31,928 nt of DNA, taken from positions 1-31,928 of the forward strand of contig CAZAZP010000011.1 of the NCBI GenBank assembly GCA_964489695.1, given 5' to 3'. Below are positions 8,556-16,250 of this stretch, in pieces. The stretch is from CAYUXU01 sp964489695 (GTDB lineage: Bacteria > Bacillota_I > Bacilli_A > Erysipelotrichales > Erysipelotrichaceae). The position numbers and the translations under genes are program-made. Every line of letters starts with the position of its first letter. The first letter of the stretch is position 1. Below the pieces are notes generated by a model, which worked only from the letters and a program-made list of their open reading frames with translations, was not told the origin of the DNA and made no database searches.

Positions 8556-8564
8556 ATTGTAGCA
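8556..8564 (-). promoter_or_regulatory. Extended -10 promoter of the malic enzyme operon
   Basis: The minus strand reads TGCTACAAT, a TGn extended -10, about 25-30 bases before the malic enzyme ATG. No good -35 is seen at 17 bases, which is usual for extended -10 promoters. Confidence 0.5.
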
Positions 8565-8604
8565 CAAAACCAGCTTCGACATGGTAGCAATCCTTAGTTT
8601 AAAA

Positions 8605-8641
8605 CAATAAAAAACCACTAAGAGCTAACTCTTAGTGGTTT
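8605..8641 (-). terminator. Rho-independent terminator of the adhesin gene
   Basis: A perfect 13-bp stem (8612-8624 with 8629-8641) has a 4-base loop and is followed on the minus strand by TTTTTTATTG. It lies 14 bases beyond the adhesin stop codon. Confidence 0.9.
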
Positions 8642-8655
8642 AAATCCTGCTAGAC

Positions 8656-11600
8656 TTATTGATGAATTTTTCTTTTGCGATTTAATAGTAAGAATAAAGC
8701 ACCGCTAAGTAATAACATCCAAGCGATTGGACCATATTCAATCGTTCCAGTATTTGGTAACCGCGATAGCTTAAAGTTAACCACCGTAATAACTTCTGCC
8801 TCAAAATCACCCTCAAAAGTTTCAGGAATTTCAAAGCTATAGACTGTCTCATCACGTTTATAAGCTGTTGGTGCTGTTACTTCTTTTAAAGTATAAAGAC
8901 CAGGTGCTAAATCGGTCACGACCACTGGTCCAGTGGTTGAGACAAACTCTTTAACAGTATTGCCAGCTTCATCTAAAATTATGATGACAGCTCCAGCTAA
9001 CGGTTTACCTAAATCATCAACCTTATCAACAATTACTTCGCCTTGATAATTTATAAAATCAGCTAGTTCTAAAATATATTCTGTTACACCACTTGCTTCA
9101 GGAATTTCAAAGTCAATGGGAGCGGTATTTAGGATATAGCCAGCTAAAGTGGCTGTTTCTAAGATACGATAAGTACCAGGAACTAACTCCGTAAAGGTTA
9201 CGTGACCTAGCTCATCTGATAAAGCTGTCGCTAACCAAGTATATTCGTCATCAATTAAAACTGCTAATTCAAATTCAACTCCCACCAATGGCTTACCAGC
9301 TTTATCAACTTTACTAAAGGTAACTGTCGCTTTATGGTTAACACGACTTAAGGTAACGACCGCTGGAATATCATCGGCTGAATCCACAATCGTAAAATGA
9401 ATTGGTTGAGTATCAACTATATTACCAGCAACCGTCGCCGTTTCAATAAAGTAATAATCGCCTGGCGCTAAAGTATCCGTAATTGTAATTAGGCCAACGT
9501 CATCGGTGATTAAATCACTAAAGATTAAGTTATCGGCGTTGTCATAAAGATCATAGACAACTCCAGCTAATAAATTATCAGTTGCATCAGTTTTAGTTAA
9601 ACTGACGCTTCCCCGATAGTTAACAAAAGTAATTTCTAGATCTAGCGCTTGGTTATAATCGTTGGTTGCGATTGTAAATACCAGTGGTCTAGTATTAAGC
9701 AGATAACCACTAGGAGCACTTAGTTCAATAATCCGATAACCACCAGCTGGTAAACCAGCAATTTCGATGGTTCCATCGGTTAAAGTAATCGTATCAATCG
9801 TCACAAACTCATCCACGATAAATTGCTCTAATAAGAAGACAGCGCCTTCTAGTAAATCACCCGCTGCGTTTTCTTTGCGAATTGACAGGATATTCTTCCG
9901 ATTTATTAAACTTAGAATAACGGTACCATCAGTAGTGTCTTGATTAACATTCACAACTTTCCCTAAATATAATTCATCACTAATCACAAAGCCAGGTAAA
10001 GTTAAAATTTCTTTAATCGTAAAGGCACCATAAACTAAATTACCAAAAACAATAATTCCATTTTCATCCGTGGCTTTAGTGGCTACTTTTCGTCCTAATG
10101 GATTATATAACTCAAAGACAACCCCTTCCATCGGATTACCATCTTCATCCAATTTTTCTAAAGTCAAAGAACCTTTAACGCCAACGGCTGAACCACCGGC
10201 GGCACTAACATCAATTACGAAAGAGTTTTCTCCACCTTCATCGAGATAAGTCTCATCGTTTCCAGTGAGTACAACCCGATTTACTGCATTAAGATTATCT
10301 GGTGTAGCATTAATTAAAGCGTCGTATTCTAGCACATACATGCTATCAATCGTATAAAGGAATTCTAAGTAGAAGCCTGGAGCGGTCGCATTTTCAAGAT
10401 CTTTAATATCGACTGTATAATCAATACCCTCAACTAATGGATTAGCATAATCAACCTCAAATGATTCATCTGGATGCATGATGACTGGATAAACTTTTAA
10501 AGTTTCTCCTAAAACAATCTGATTATTGGAAGATATGTCGGCTAAACTAGCATTATGTAGTGTCGATTGTGATTGATTCACATAAATTAACCAATGAATG
10601 AGGTCGTTTTCTTGGACCCCTGATTTTTCGACAAATCTATTACCATTCATTACCGAAACAGAAGCTGAAAGTGATCTTGTGCTACCTGAAGTTGCAACTA
10701 CACTGGCAGTATTATGATACTCAGTTTTATCAATTACTGTATCAGCTAATGTTGTTTTAAATTCAACGGAATATTGATTATTCCCAGATCCATCGGGAAA
10801 AGCAATGATAAACTGATACTCATTATCCTCAGCGGGATATTGAATATCCAATTCAGCTAAATCTACGTTAGTTGAATTAAGATTTATCGTTCCATCCGGA
10901 TTAACTGTATATAATTTAACTACTAATGATTCAGGAACATAGGTTTGATCAGTATCAATTTTATCAACCCAGCTGGCGTCAATAAATTCATAATTTTTAT
11001 AGTTAACTAAGGTTGTCCAAGTAATTTCTTTGGTTACTGCGTTATAACTACCTTCTTTTTGACCATTATTATAAGTAAGTTCATTAATCTTTTGGCTAGC
11101 AGAACTATTGTTTTCTTGTGGATTATCATATTCATCATCCCAAGTTAACTTAGCATTATTAACAAAGGTGCGATAATCATACTCAGTGACGTACCTTTCA
11201 TCAAAAGCAACCGTAAACGTCACTCTTAGCTGATGATTAGTTTCAGCATAATCATTTTTAAATGAAATGGAAAAACCTTTTTCCCACAAACCCATTCCCG
11301 CTGTAGTTTTTTGAAAATCATAATTATCCGGCGCTACCACTTGATTAAGTGTTACGTCATAGACTACCAAACTACTTGGGTCTAAAATTTGGCTTTCATG
11401 AAACTGATAAGTATCATATAGTGTATAGTTTTTTAATACATAACGGTTAACATTAATATCAATTTGCCAATCCATGGTCAAATCGCGATAATTAATGCCA
11501 GTTCCCGATTTCATAATTAATTGTGGGATTGCAGTACCGCTGTTGCTAGAACTTTTACCAACAGTAGTTATATTATTGCTATAGGTTTTATCTTCTACGA

Positions 11601-12879
11601 TTAATATGCCAGCTTTAACCTTTGTTTCGTAGACCAACTTAATTGCTTCATTAACATCTTGATTAAATTGAATCTTTAATTCATTAGCTGGTGAATTACT
11701 TAAGGTAAAATCGTAATTACTAGTAACATTAGTTCCTGATTTAGTCGTAATTTTAAAAGATCCGGAAACATATTCTAAATCTGCATCAAAGACGTCCACC
11801 AATAATGGATTAGTTTGAAGTTTCTCACCATAATTATATTCAACGGTCCAAGTAAATTTTTGACTAGTTGAATTATAGGCCGGTTTAGTTTTATTTAATA
11901 ACTTACCATAATTAGCATCAATAGTAGCACTTGTTGATAAAGAAGTAGAAAACTCAGGACTTGTCACAGTCGCATTATTTTGAAAACTAACTTTACCACC
12001 ATCATCGGGTTTAAAACTTTCAGCGATTGTAGTCGTTAAAAAGATGGCATATGGTTTACTGATATCAGCATTAAAAGTGATATCTTTTCCATTTGGTTCA
12101 GTTAATGAATCAGTTACAGTATATGCTGAGGGCGATAAATCCGCTCCATAACTAATAAATGATCCATCAGATAACTTGAGATTTATTGGCTTGATGACAA
12201 CATCATCTAAAGTTAAACCAGCTGGTAAAATATCAGTCACAACTACTTCTGAGAGCGTCGCATAAGGCTTGTTAATCCAAATTTCCCATTCAATCTGATT
12301 TGGATTTAAAGTTTTATCGGTCTTTCCTTTTTTCTCAATCGTATTAGTAACCCCTTTAGGTTGAATAGTGATCGTTACTTCACTATCCTCTTCGATTGGT
12401 TTTTCAATCACGATTGGTCCAGGTTCCGTCACTTTTGCTTTATTGATTTTGGCATCAAAGTGTAATTCACCATGGACTACAGAGTGGGCTTTTACTTCAT
12501 CATTAAAGACGAGAATTACCTTATTGTCAGTTCCAATATAGAAGTAACCATATTCGCCTAACTCGCCGGTCATAACATTACTGACTTCGAAGGTATCAGG
12601 TAACATGAAACTGAAGTAATCTCCTTCTTCAATTAACAGCGCTTCACTGTTAGTAAATGACCAGATAAAATGAATCTTTACTTTTGAATCAATCACTACC
12701 TCATCCGGTGAAACTGGATTATTATCCGCATCAAAAAAAGATATATCGAACGAGTCGATAATATTCCGACTAGGATCACTCAATCGATCACGTATATCAA
12801 GATTATCCTCAGTTGGATACCAACTTGGGAGTTCCGCAAGAGCGTTAATTGGAGAAAAAACTAATGCACTAATTAACAT
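8656..12879 (-). CDS. Large LPXTG cell-wall-anchored adhesin with SpaA/Cna-B repeats
   Basis: A 1407-residue reading frame. Residues 1-15 are the hydrophobic half of a signal peptide ending in NALA (cleavage before E16); its charged start is lost behind an upstream stop codon (see 12880-12909). Residues 40-150 resemble an N-terminal collagen-adhesin domain. Five modules follow at about 178-320, 325-445, 452-595, 598-740 and 745-900, each with a W-x-[IVL]-x-[IVY]-[NV]-like strand early on. Five SpaA/Cna-B repeats (903-1373) each keep the Lys, Glu and Asn expected for internal isopeptide bonds. The end is LPNTG (1374-1378), a membrane span and RKRK, a sortase A sorting signal. It should bind host or environmental ligands, but the ligand is unknown. 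No sortase or pilin partner lies in the window. If only this ATG is used, export may be poor because the n-region lacks basic residues. Confidence 0.9.
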   Translation of the reverse strand: MLISALVFSPINALAELPSWYPTEDNLDIRDRLSDPSRNIIDSFDISFFDADNNPVSPDEVVIDSKVKIHFIWSFTNSEALLIEEGDYFSFMLPDTFEVSNVMTGELGEYGYFYIGTDNKVILVFNDEVKAHSVVHGELHFDAKINKAKVTEPGPIVIEKPIEEDSEVTITIQPKGVTNTIEKKGKTDKTLNPNQIEWEIWINKPYATLSEVVVTDILPAGLTLDDVVIKPINLKLSDGSFISYGADLSPSAYTVTDSLTEPNGKDITFNADISKPYAIFLTTTIAESFKPDDGGKVSFQNNATVTSPEFSTSLSTSATIDANYGKLLNKTKPAYNSTSQKFTWTVEYNYGEKLQTNPLLVDVFDADLEYVSGSFKITTKSGTNVTSNYDFTLSNSPANELKIQFNQDVNEAIKLVYETKVKAGILIVEDKTYSNNITTVGKSSSNSGTAIPQLIMKSGTGINYRDLTMDWQIDINVNRYVLKNYTLYDTYQFHESQILDPSSLVVYDVTLNQVVAPDNYDFQKTTAGMGLWEKGFSISFKNDYAETNHQLRVTFTVAFDERYVTEYDYRTFVNNAKLTWDDEYDNPQENNSSASQKINELTYNNGQKEGSYNAVTKEITWTTLVNYKNYEFIDASWVDKIDTDQTYVPESLVVKLYTVNPDGTINLNSTNVDLAELDIQYPAEDNEYQFIIAFPDGSGNNQYSVEFKTTLADTVIDKTEYHNTASVVATSGSTRSLSASVSVMNGNRFVEKSGVQENDLIHWLIYVNQSQSTLHNASLADISSNNQIVLGETLKVYPVIMHPDESFEVDYANPLVEGIDYTVDIKDLENATAPGFYLEFLYTIDSMYVLEYDALINATPDNLNAVNRVVLTGNDETYLDEGGENSFVIDVSAAGGSAVGVKGSLTLEKLDEDGNPMEGVVFELYNPLGRKVATKATDENGIIVFGNLVYGAFTIKEILTLPGFVISDELYLGKVVNVNQDTTDGTVILSLINRKNILSIRKENAAGDLLEGAVFLLEQFIVDEFVTIDTITLTDGTIEIAGLPAGGYRIIELSAPSGYLLNTRPLVFTIATNDYNQALDLEITFVNYRGSVSLTKTDATDNLLAGVVYDLYDNADNLIFSDLITDDVGLITITDTLAPGDYYFIETATVAGNIVDTQPIHFTIVDSADDIPAVVTLSRVNHKATVTFSKVDKAGKPLVGVEFELAVLIDDEYTWLATALSDELGHVTFTELVPGTYRILETATLAGYILNTAPIDFEIPEASGVTEYILELADFINYQGEVIVDKVDDLGKPLAGAVIIILDEAGNTVKEFVSTTGPVVVTDLAPGLYTLKEVTAPTAYKRDETVYSFEIPETFEGDFEAEVITVVNFKLSRLPNTGTIEYGPIAWMLLLSGALFLLLNRKRKIHQ
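8746..8760 (-). other. LPNTG sortase motif
   Basis: These are codons 1374-1378 of the adhesin, followed by a hydrophobic span and the tail NRKRKIHQ. This is the canonical three-part cell-wall sorting signal. Confidence 0.93.
8761..10173 (-). repeat. Five SpaA/Cna-B-type repeats in the adhesin
   Basis: Five tandem beta-sandwich repeats of about 85-100 residues are diverged at sequence level but alike in pattern. Each starts with a strand carrying Lys (LEKLDED, IRKENA, LTKTDA, FSKVDK, VDKVDD), passes a loop such as GxPLxGVxFEL, has Glu in a later strand (IKEIL, IIELSAP, FIETAT, ILETAT, LKEVTAP) and ends with Asn (INRKN, VNYRG, VNHKA, INYQG, VNFKL). The Lys-Glu-Asn set is that of intramolecular isopeptide bonds, so a stiff, protease-resistant stalk is likely. 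Confidence 0.82.
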
Positions 12880-12909
12880 TAAAATAGCTAAAAGTCCTTA
12901 ACGTTTCAT
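12880..12909 (-). other. Interrupted start of the adhesin: MKR, TAA stop, rest of signal peptide
   Basis: In frame with the adhesin, the minus strand reads ATG AAA CGT TAA GGA CTT TTA GCT ATT TTA. The translation is MKR, stop, GLLAIL, running straight into MLISALVF. Without the stop this would be a textbook signal peptide: basic n-region, long hydrophobic core, NALA cleavage site. AAAGGA lies 12 bases before this ATG. The downstream ATG at 12879 has no ribosome binding site at normal spacing (AAGGA is 15 bases away). A single A-to-T change (AAA to TAA at 12898-12900) explains it. The gene is therefore off, restarted weakly at 12879, or mis-sequenced here. Confidence 0.85.
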
Positions 12910-12962
12910 TTAATGTCTAATTCCTTTCTTATATTAATTTATTTTCATAAAATGGCGATGTT

Positions 12963-12971
12963 ATTATAACA
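12963..12971 (-). promoter_or_regulatory. Extended -10 promoter of the adhesin gene
   Basis: The minus strand reads TGTTATAAT, a consensus -10 with a TGn extension, about 54 bases before the original ATG at 12909. No clear -35 is seen. An intact promoter suggests that the gene is still transcribed despite the stop at codon 4. Confidence 0.55.
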
Positions 12972-13094
12972 TAAAATCAAATTTCGCTAGATTCAAGCTG
13001 AGATAAATGTTAGTAAACTCGTCATTTTGATACATTTTGTATTGCTCTCACTTTTTTTAGGCCGTTATTAGTGAATTGTGACTAAAAAGTTAGC

Positions 13095-13571
13095 TTAATC
13101 AAAGTATTTATTCCACAGCTTTAGTTCAAACTGAGCACTCGCTAATGAATCGGAAGCATGAATCAGATTATTAACTAAACGTTTTTCCAAATCTGCTTGG
13201 GCGTAACTATCTTGACTATACTTACCCCGTAAAGAAGCTGGATCAGCTGAAATCGGTTCAGTTGCACCAATTAGGTTTCTTGTAAAACTAATGATGTCGC
13301 CTTTAGTAGAACTAACTTCCAGTAGCTGAAGATAATGAGGACCATTAAAATAAAATGAATTAAAGAGCTTCCCGACAAAATTAAAATTCGAACCAGTTTT
13401 ATCAATAACCTCTTGATAGTGGACTAATAAGGTCTGCATCACTGTCATATCGACTTCAATCTGCTTCGATCTTTCAATTACTAAGGCTTGGGCTTGTAAT
13501 GCTTGGATTAAGGTTTTTACTAATTGTTGTTTAAACGCATCAGGTTTAAATAAAATAAATGTTTTTTCCAT
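13095..13571 (-). CDS. ndk: Nucleoside diphosphate kinase (divergent, slightly long)
   Basis: This protein transfers the gamma-phosphate from ATP to nucleoside diphosphates through a phosphohistidine. It starts EKTFILFKPDAF (the family KPD), keeps the HY of LLVHYQEV and the RNLIGATEP...SLRGKY nucleotide loop, and ends with NLIHASDS, whose His is the phosphorylated residue (usually HGSDS). With the ATG at 13571 it has 158 residues, somewhat longer than the usual 140-150, because of extra residues between the RG loop and the active His. The frame can be extended to a TTG at 13607, but the family begins near MEKTF, so I prefer the ATG. No Shine-Dalgarno sequence precedes it. It stands alone, divergent from the lipase gene. 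Confidence 0.82.
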   Translation of the reverse strand: MEKTFILFKPDAFKQQLVKTLIQALQAQALVIERSKQIEVDMTVMQTLLVHYQEVIDKTGSNFNFVGKLFNSFYFNGPHYLQLLEVSSTKGDIISFTRNLIGATEPISADPASLRGKYSQDSYAQADLEKRLVNNLIHASDSLASAQFELKLWNKYFD

Positions 13572-13678
13572 TAAGGCTAGTCTATCATATCTATAAACTA
13601 GAGACAATTAATGCGCTTTAAGGTATTTTAAGACTTGCAGATCTTAATAATGCTAGTTTAGTCTGCTTGAAAATTTGT

Positions 13679-13684
13679 TATAAT
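13679..13684 (+). promoter_or_regulatory. Extended -10 promoter of the patatin gene
   Basis: TGTTATAAT (13676-13684) is a TGn-extended consensus -10. Transcription would begin near 13691, leaving a leader of only about a dozen bases that holds the AGGTGA ribosome binding site before the ATG at 13703. Confidence 0.55.
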
Positions 13685-13702
13685 AGTTTTGGCAGGTGAC
13701 AT

Positions 13703-14566
13703 ATGGAAAAAATTGGTTTATCGTTAGCGGGTGGTGGAATGAAAGCCTACGCCCAACTAGGAGTTTTAAAATATTTAGCTGAAATCAAGCTTCAACCGAC
13801 TGGTTTTTCCGGTACATCGATGGGAGCGGTCATTGGCGCCTTAGCAGCTTTAGATTTACCTTATTCAAAAATTGAAGAAATCATGTTTTCCGTCGAAAAA
13901 CAAATCATCGATGAAAAAATTTTTTCGTTAACTAATACTCAATTTATTCCCTTAATCAAAAAAGATACGACTGGTTTATTAGATGATCGCAAGTTTATTG
14001 ATTTAATTACCACTGAATTAGAAAAGTTAAACGTTAAAAACTTAACTGATTTAGTTCATCCCTTTGTTTGTCCAGCAGTTGATTTAATTAGTGGTCGCGT
14101 CGTTTTATTTACCAATCGACCTAAAGCTTTTAATACCACCAAAGAGTATGTGATTCACTCTGATACGCCTTTAATTACAGCTTTACATGCTTCTTGCGCA
14201 ATTCCTTTAGTCTTTCAACCAGTAGAATACGAGAATTATCAATTAGTCGATGGTGGTATCTCATTAAATACCCCAGTGGCACCGTTAAAACAATTAGGCT
14301 TTGAAACCATTTTAAGTGTTACGATGGGGATTAAAAACAACTTTGCTGTTAGAGAAAAGATGGTTGATATTGCTAGTCGCGTCATTGAAATTATGGTTAA
14401 TGAAGCTGATGAAAAAATGATTCGTTTAGCCACATTAAATCTTAATGCCTTTAATCCTAAAATCAACCTCTTTAGTTTTGGTAAAGGCCAAAATGCTTTA
14501 AAACTTGGTTATCAAATCGCTAGTGCACACCATCAAGAGTTATTAGCATTGGCTAAGGACAATTAA
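13703..14566 (+). CDS. Patatin-like phospholipase family protein
   Basis: A 287-residue patatin-fold lipid acyl hydrolase. The oxyanion loop SLAGGGMKAYAQLGVL is at residues 7-22, the nucleophile elbow GTSMG at 37-41 (S39), and the second catalytic residue in VDGGIS (D184); together these form the Ser-Asp dyad. The order and spacing match bacterial RssA/YchK-like members. No signal peptide or membrane span is visible, so it is probably cytosolic and acts on membrane lipids from the inside. The substrate is unknown. It lies 2 bases before a YczE-type membrane protein gene, so the two are cotranscribed and probably coupled. Confidence 0.9.
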   Translation: MEKIGLSLAGGGMKAYAQLGVLKYLAEIKLQPTGFSGTSMGAVIGALAALDLPYSKIEEIMFSVEKQIIDEKIFSLTNTQFIPLIKKDTTGLLDDRKFIDLITTELEKLNVKNLTDLVHPFVCPAVDLISGRVVLFTNRPKAFNTTKEYVIHSDTPLITALHASCAIPLVFQPVEYENYQLVDGGISLNTPVAPLKQLGFETILSVTMGIKNNFAVREKMVDIASRVIEIMVNEADEKMIRLATLNLNAFNPKINLFSFGKGQNALKLGYQIASAHHQELLALAKDN

Positions 14567-14568
14567 CC

Positions 14569-15249
14569 ATGAATTTAAAAACCAAAAAACAATTATGCCC
14601 GCAATTAATCTTAACGCTGTTAGGAATTATTGGGACCGCCATTGGGGCAGCTTTAACAATTAAAGCTGATATCGGAATTGGGGCTTGGGATGTCTTAAAT
14701 GCTGTCTTAGCTAGTATCACTAAGATTAAAATTGGAACCTGTGCCATGATTATTAATTGTCTTTGCGTTGTTGCTCAAGCAGTAATTTTAAAACGTAACT
14801 TCAAAGCTCTTTATCTTTTACAAGTACCGACTTCCATTATTTTAGGTTTTGTGGTTAATTTTATGTTATATGAATTTTTGGCTCCCCTGCAATTATCCGC
14901 CTATTGGGCCCGCTTAGCCCTTTATGGCTTAGGCAATGTCTTTATTATTGGCTCCTTAAGTTTAATTATGGCGATTGGGATCGTAAGTTTTCCTTTAGAA
15001 GCCTTAAGCTTAGTTTTAGCGGACCACTTCCGCCAAGAATTTGGGAAAGTGCGTCAAGGTTTTGATTTAGGTAATTTAGTGGTCGCGACGATTTTAGCTT
15101 TTCTTTTCTCGGTAGCCCTACCGATTCGTGAAGGTACGATTATTGGTTCGATAATTTTTGGGCCAGCTTTAGCTTGGACGCTAAACACTTTAAAACCTAA
15201 GGTTAGTAAACTCAGTTATCAACCAACCACCGATCTATTAAACGACTAA
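14569..15249 (+). CDS. YczE/YyaS/YitT family integral membrane protein
   Basis: A 226-residue polytopic protein of about five or six spans. The first span is followed by the pattern GxxIGAALTIKADIGIGAWDVL, which is characteristic of the YczE/YyaS group. A cytosolic loop around RQEFGKVRQGFDLG and a final span around GTIIGSIIFGPALAW also fit. The molecular function of this group is not established. It starts 2 bases after the patatin stop, so translation is probably coupled and the two may share a membrane-lipid context; that is inference. No terminator with a T-run follows. Confidence 0.8.
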   Translation: MNLKTKKQLCPQLILTLLGIIGTAIGAALTIKADIGIGAWDVLNAVLASITKIKIGTCAMIINCLCVVAQAVILKRNFKALYLLQVPTSIILGFVVNFMLYEFLAPLQLSAYWARLALYGLGNVFIIGSLSLIMAIGIVSFPLEALSLVLADHFRQEFGKVRQGFDLGNLVVATILAFLFSVALPIREGTIIGSIIFGPALAWTLNTLKPKVSKLSYQPTTDLLND

Positions 15250-15251
15250 GT

Positions 15252-15291
15252 CTTGTTTATTTTTATCTAAAAATATGATAATTTAAACAAG
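15252..15291. repeat. Nested A/T-rich inverted repeats between operons
   Basis: CTTGTTTA (15252-15259) pairs perfectly with TAAACAAG (15284-15291). A second hairpin, TATTTTTA/TAAAAATA (15258-15265 with 15268-15275), overlaps the first arm, so the two structures exclude each other in part. No T-run follows on either strand, so it is not a classical terminator. It lies just upstream of the exporter promoter. Confidence 0.35.
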
Positions 15292-15297
15292 CTGGAG

Positions 15298-15303
15298 TAT
15301 AAT
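15298..15303 (+). promoter_or_regulatory. Candidate -10 of the ABC-2 exporter operon
   Basis: A consensus TATAAT lies 45 bases before the ATPase ATG. No convincing -35 is seen at 17 bases, so confidence is limited. Confidence 0.35.
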
Positions 15304-15347
15304 AAGCTTAAGTTAGTTAGTAATCAACTTAATGAATGGAGTTAATG

Positions 15348-16250
15348 ATGGCTGTTTTAACCACCAACAGTTTAACCAAGTATTATGGTGCAGTGATTGG
15401 CATTAAAGAGTTAAATCTTAATGTTCCAGCTGGATCAATTTTTGGCTTGATTGGACCAAATGGAGCGGGTAAAACTACCTTGATGCGTTTATTAATGAAC
15501 TTTATCTTTCCAACAAATGGTGAAGCCCAATTATTTGGTTTAGATATTGTTAAAGATAGCTATAAAATCAAGGAGTTGGTTGGTTATTTACCCAGTGAAG
15601 TTCATTACTATCCCGAACAAACCGTCAAAAGTTTACTTAACTATACGATGCGTTTTACTAGTCAAATTCAACCAACCGAATTAAGCGAATTAGTTAATTA
15701 TTTTGAACTAAACCTGAACCGAAAATTTAGTGAGCTAAGTTTTGGCAATAAGAAGAAATTAGCCTTAGTTGTTGCTTTAATTAAAAAGCCTAAATTATTA
15801 ATCTTAGATGAACCCACCACCGGACTTGATCCCTTAATCCAGCAAAAGCTTTTACATTGGTTAAAAAACTATCAAGCAGCGGGAAATACTGTTTTCTTAT
15901 CCTCGCATAATTTAGCGGAAGTCGCCTCTTTATGTGATGAAGTCGCCATCATCCGCCAAGGAAAGATTGTCGAACAATTAGATTTAAACCAAGCTCGCTT
16001 AGGCTTAGGTAAAATAATCACCTTAAAAGGAGAAATCCCAGCCTCGATCTTAAAGAAATATGCCTCACTGATTATCGTAAAAAGTCCCCAAGAAATCTCC
16101 TGGCGTCATCAAGGGCCTTTAGGACCATTACTGAAGGATTTAAGCAATTGTCAGTTAACTGATATTAGTATTACTGATGCTGATTTGGCTGAATTGTTTT
16201 TTGAATACTACCAAAGTGAGGAAAAGACCCATGAATCTAGTTCGCTTTGA
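15348..16250 (+). CDS. ABC transporter ATP-binding protein (ABC-2 exporter type)
   Basis: A 300-residue ATPase with Walker A GPNGAGKT at 36-43, a Q-loop region, an altered signature LSFGNKKK, Walker B LLILDEPTTGLD and the H-loop SSHNL. About 80 residues after the ATPase domain resemble the C-terminal tail of BcrA/CcmA-type drug or peptide exporters. It powers the permease encoded next, which overlaps it by 20 bases. Three in-frame ATGs exist (15336, 15345, 15348). The last is chosen because GGAG lies 6 bases before it and MAVLTTNSLTKYYG is a normal start. The exported substrate is unknown. Confidence 0.92.
   Translation: MAVLTTNSLTKYYGAVIGIKELNLNVPAGSIFGLIGPNGAGKTTLMRLLMNFIFPTNGEAQLFGLDIVKDSYKIKELVGYLPSEVHYYPEQTVKSLLNYTMRFTSQIQPTELSELVNYFELNLNRKFSELSFGNKKKLALVVALIKKPKLLILDEPTTGLDPLIQQKLLHWLKNYQAAGNTVFLSSHNLAEVASLCDEVAIIRQGKIVEQLDLNQARLGLGKIITLKGEIPASILKKYASLIIVKSPQEISWRHQGPLGPLLKDLSNCQLTDISITDADLAELFFEYYQSEEKTHESSSL

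Noticed and set aside
12898..12900. TAA read as a sense codon (recoding)
   Set aside because: TAA ends many other genes in the window normally, and no recoding structure is evident; a point change or base error is simpler.
8656..12909. Pilus operon
   Set aside because: Only one LPXTG protein is present; there is no sortase C and no second pilin within the window.
15252..15291. Terminator after the YczE-type gene
   Set aside because: The hairpin has no T-run on either strand and its stem is nearly all A/T.
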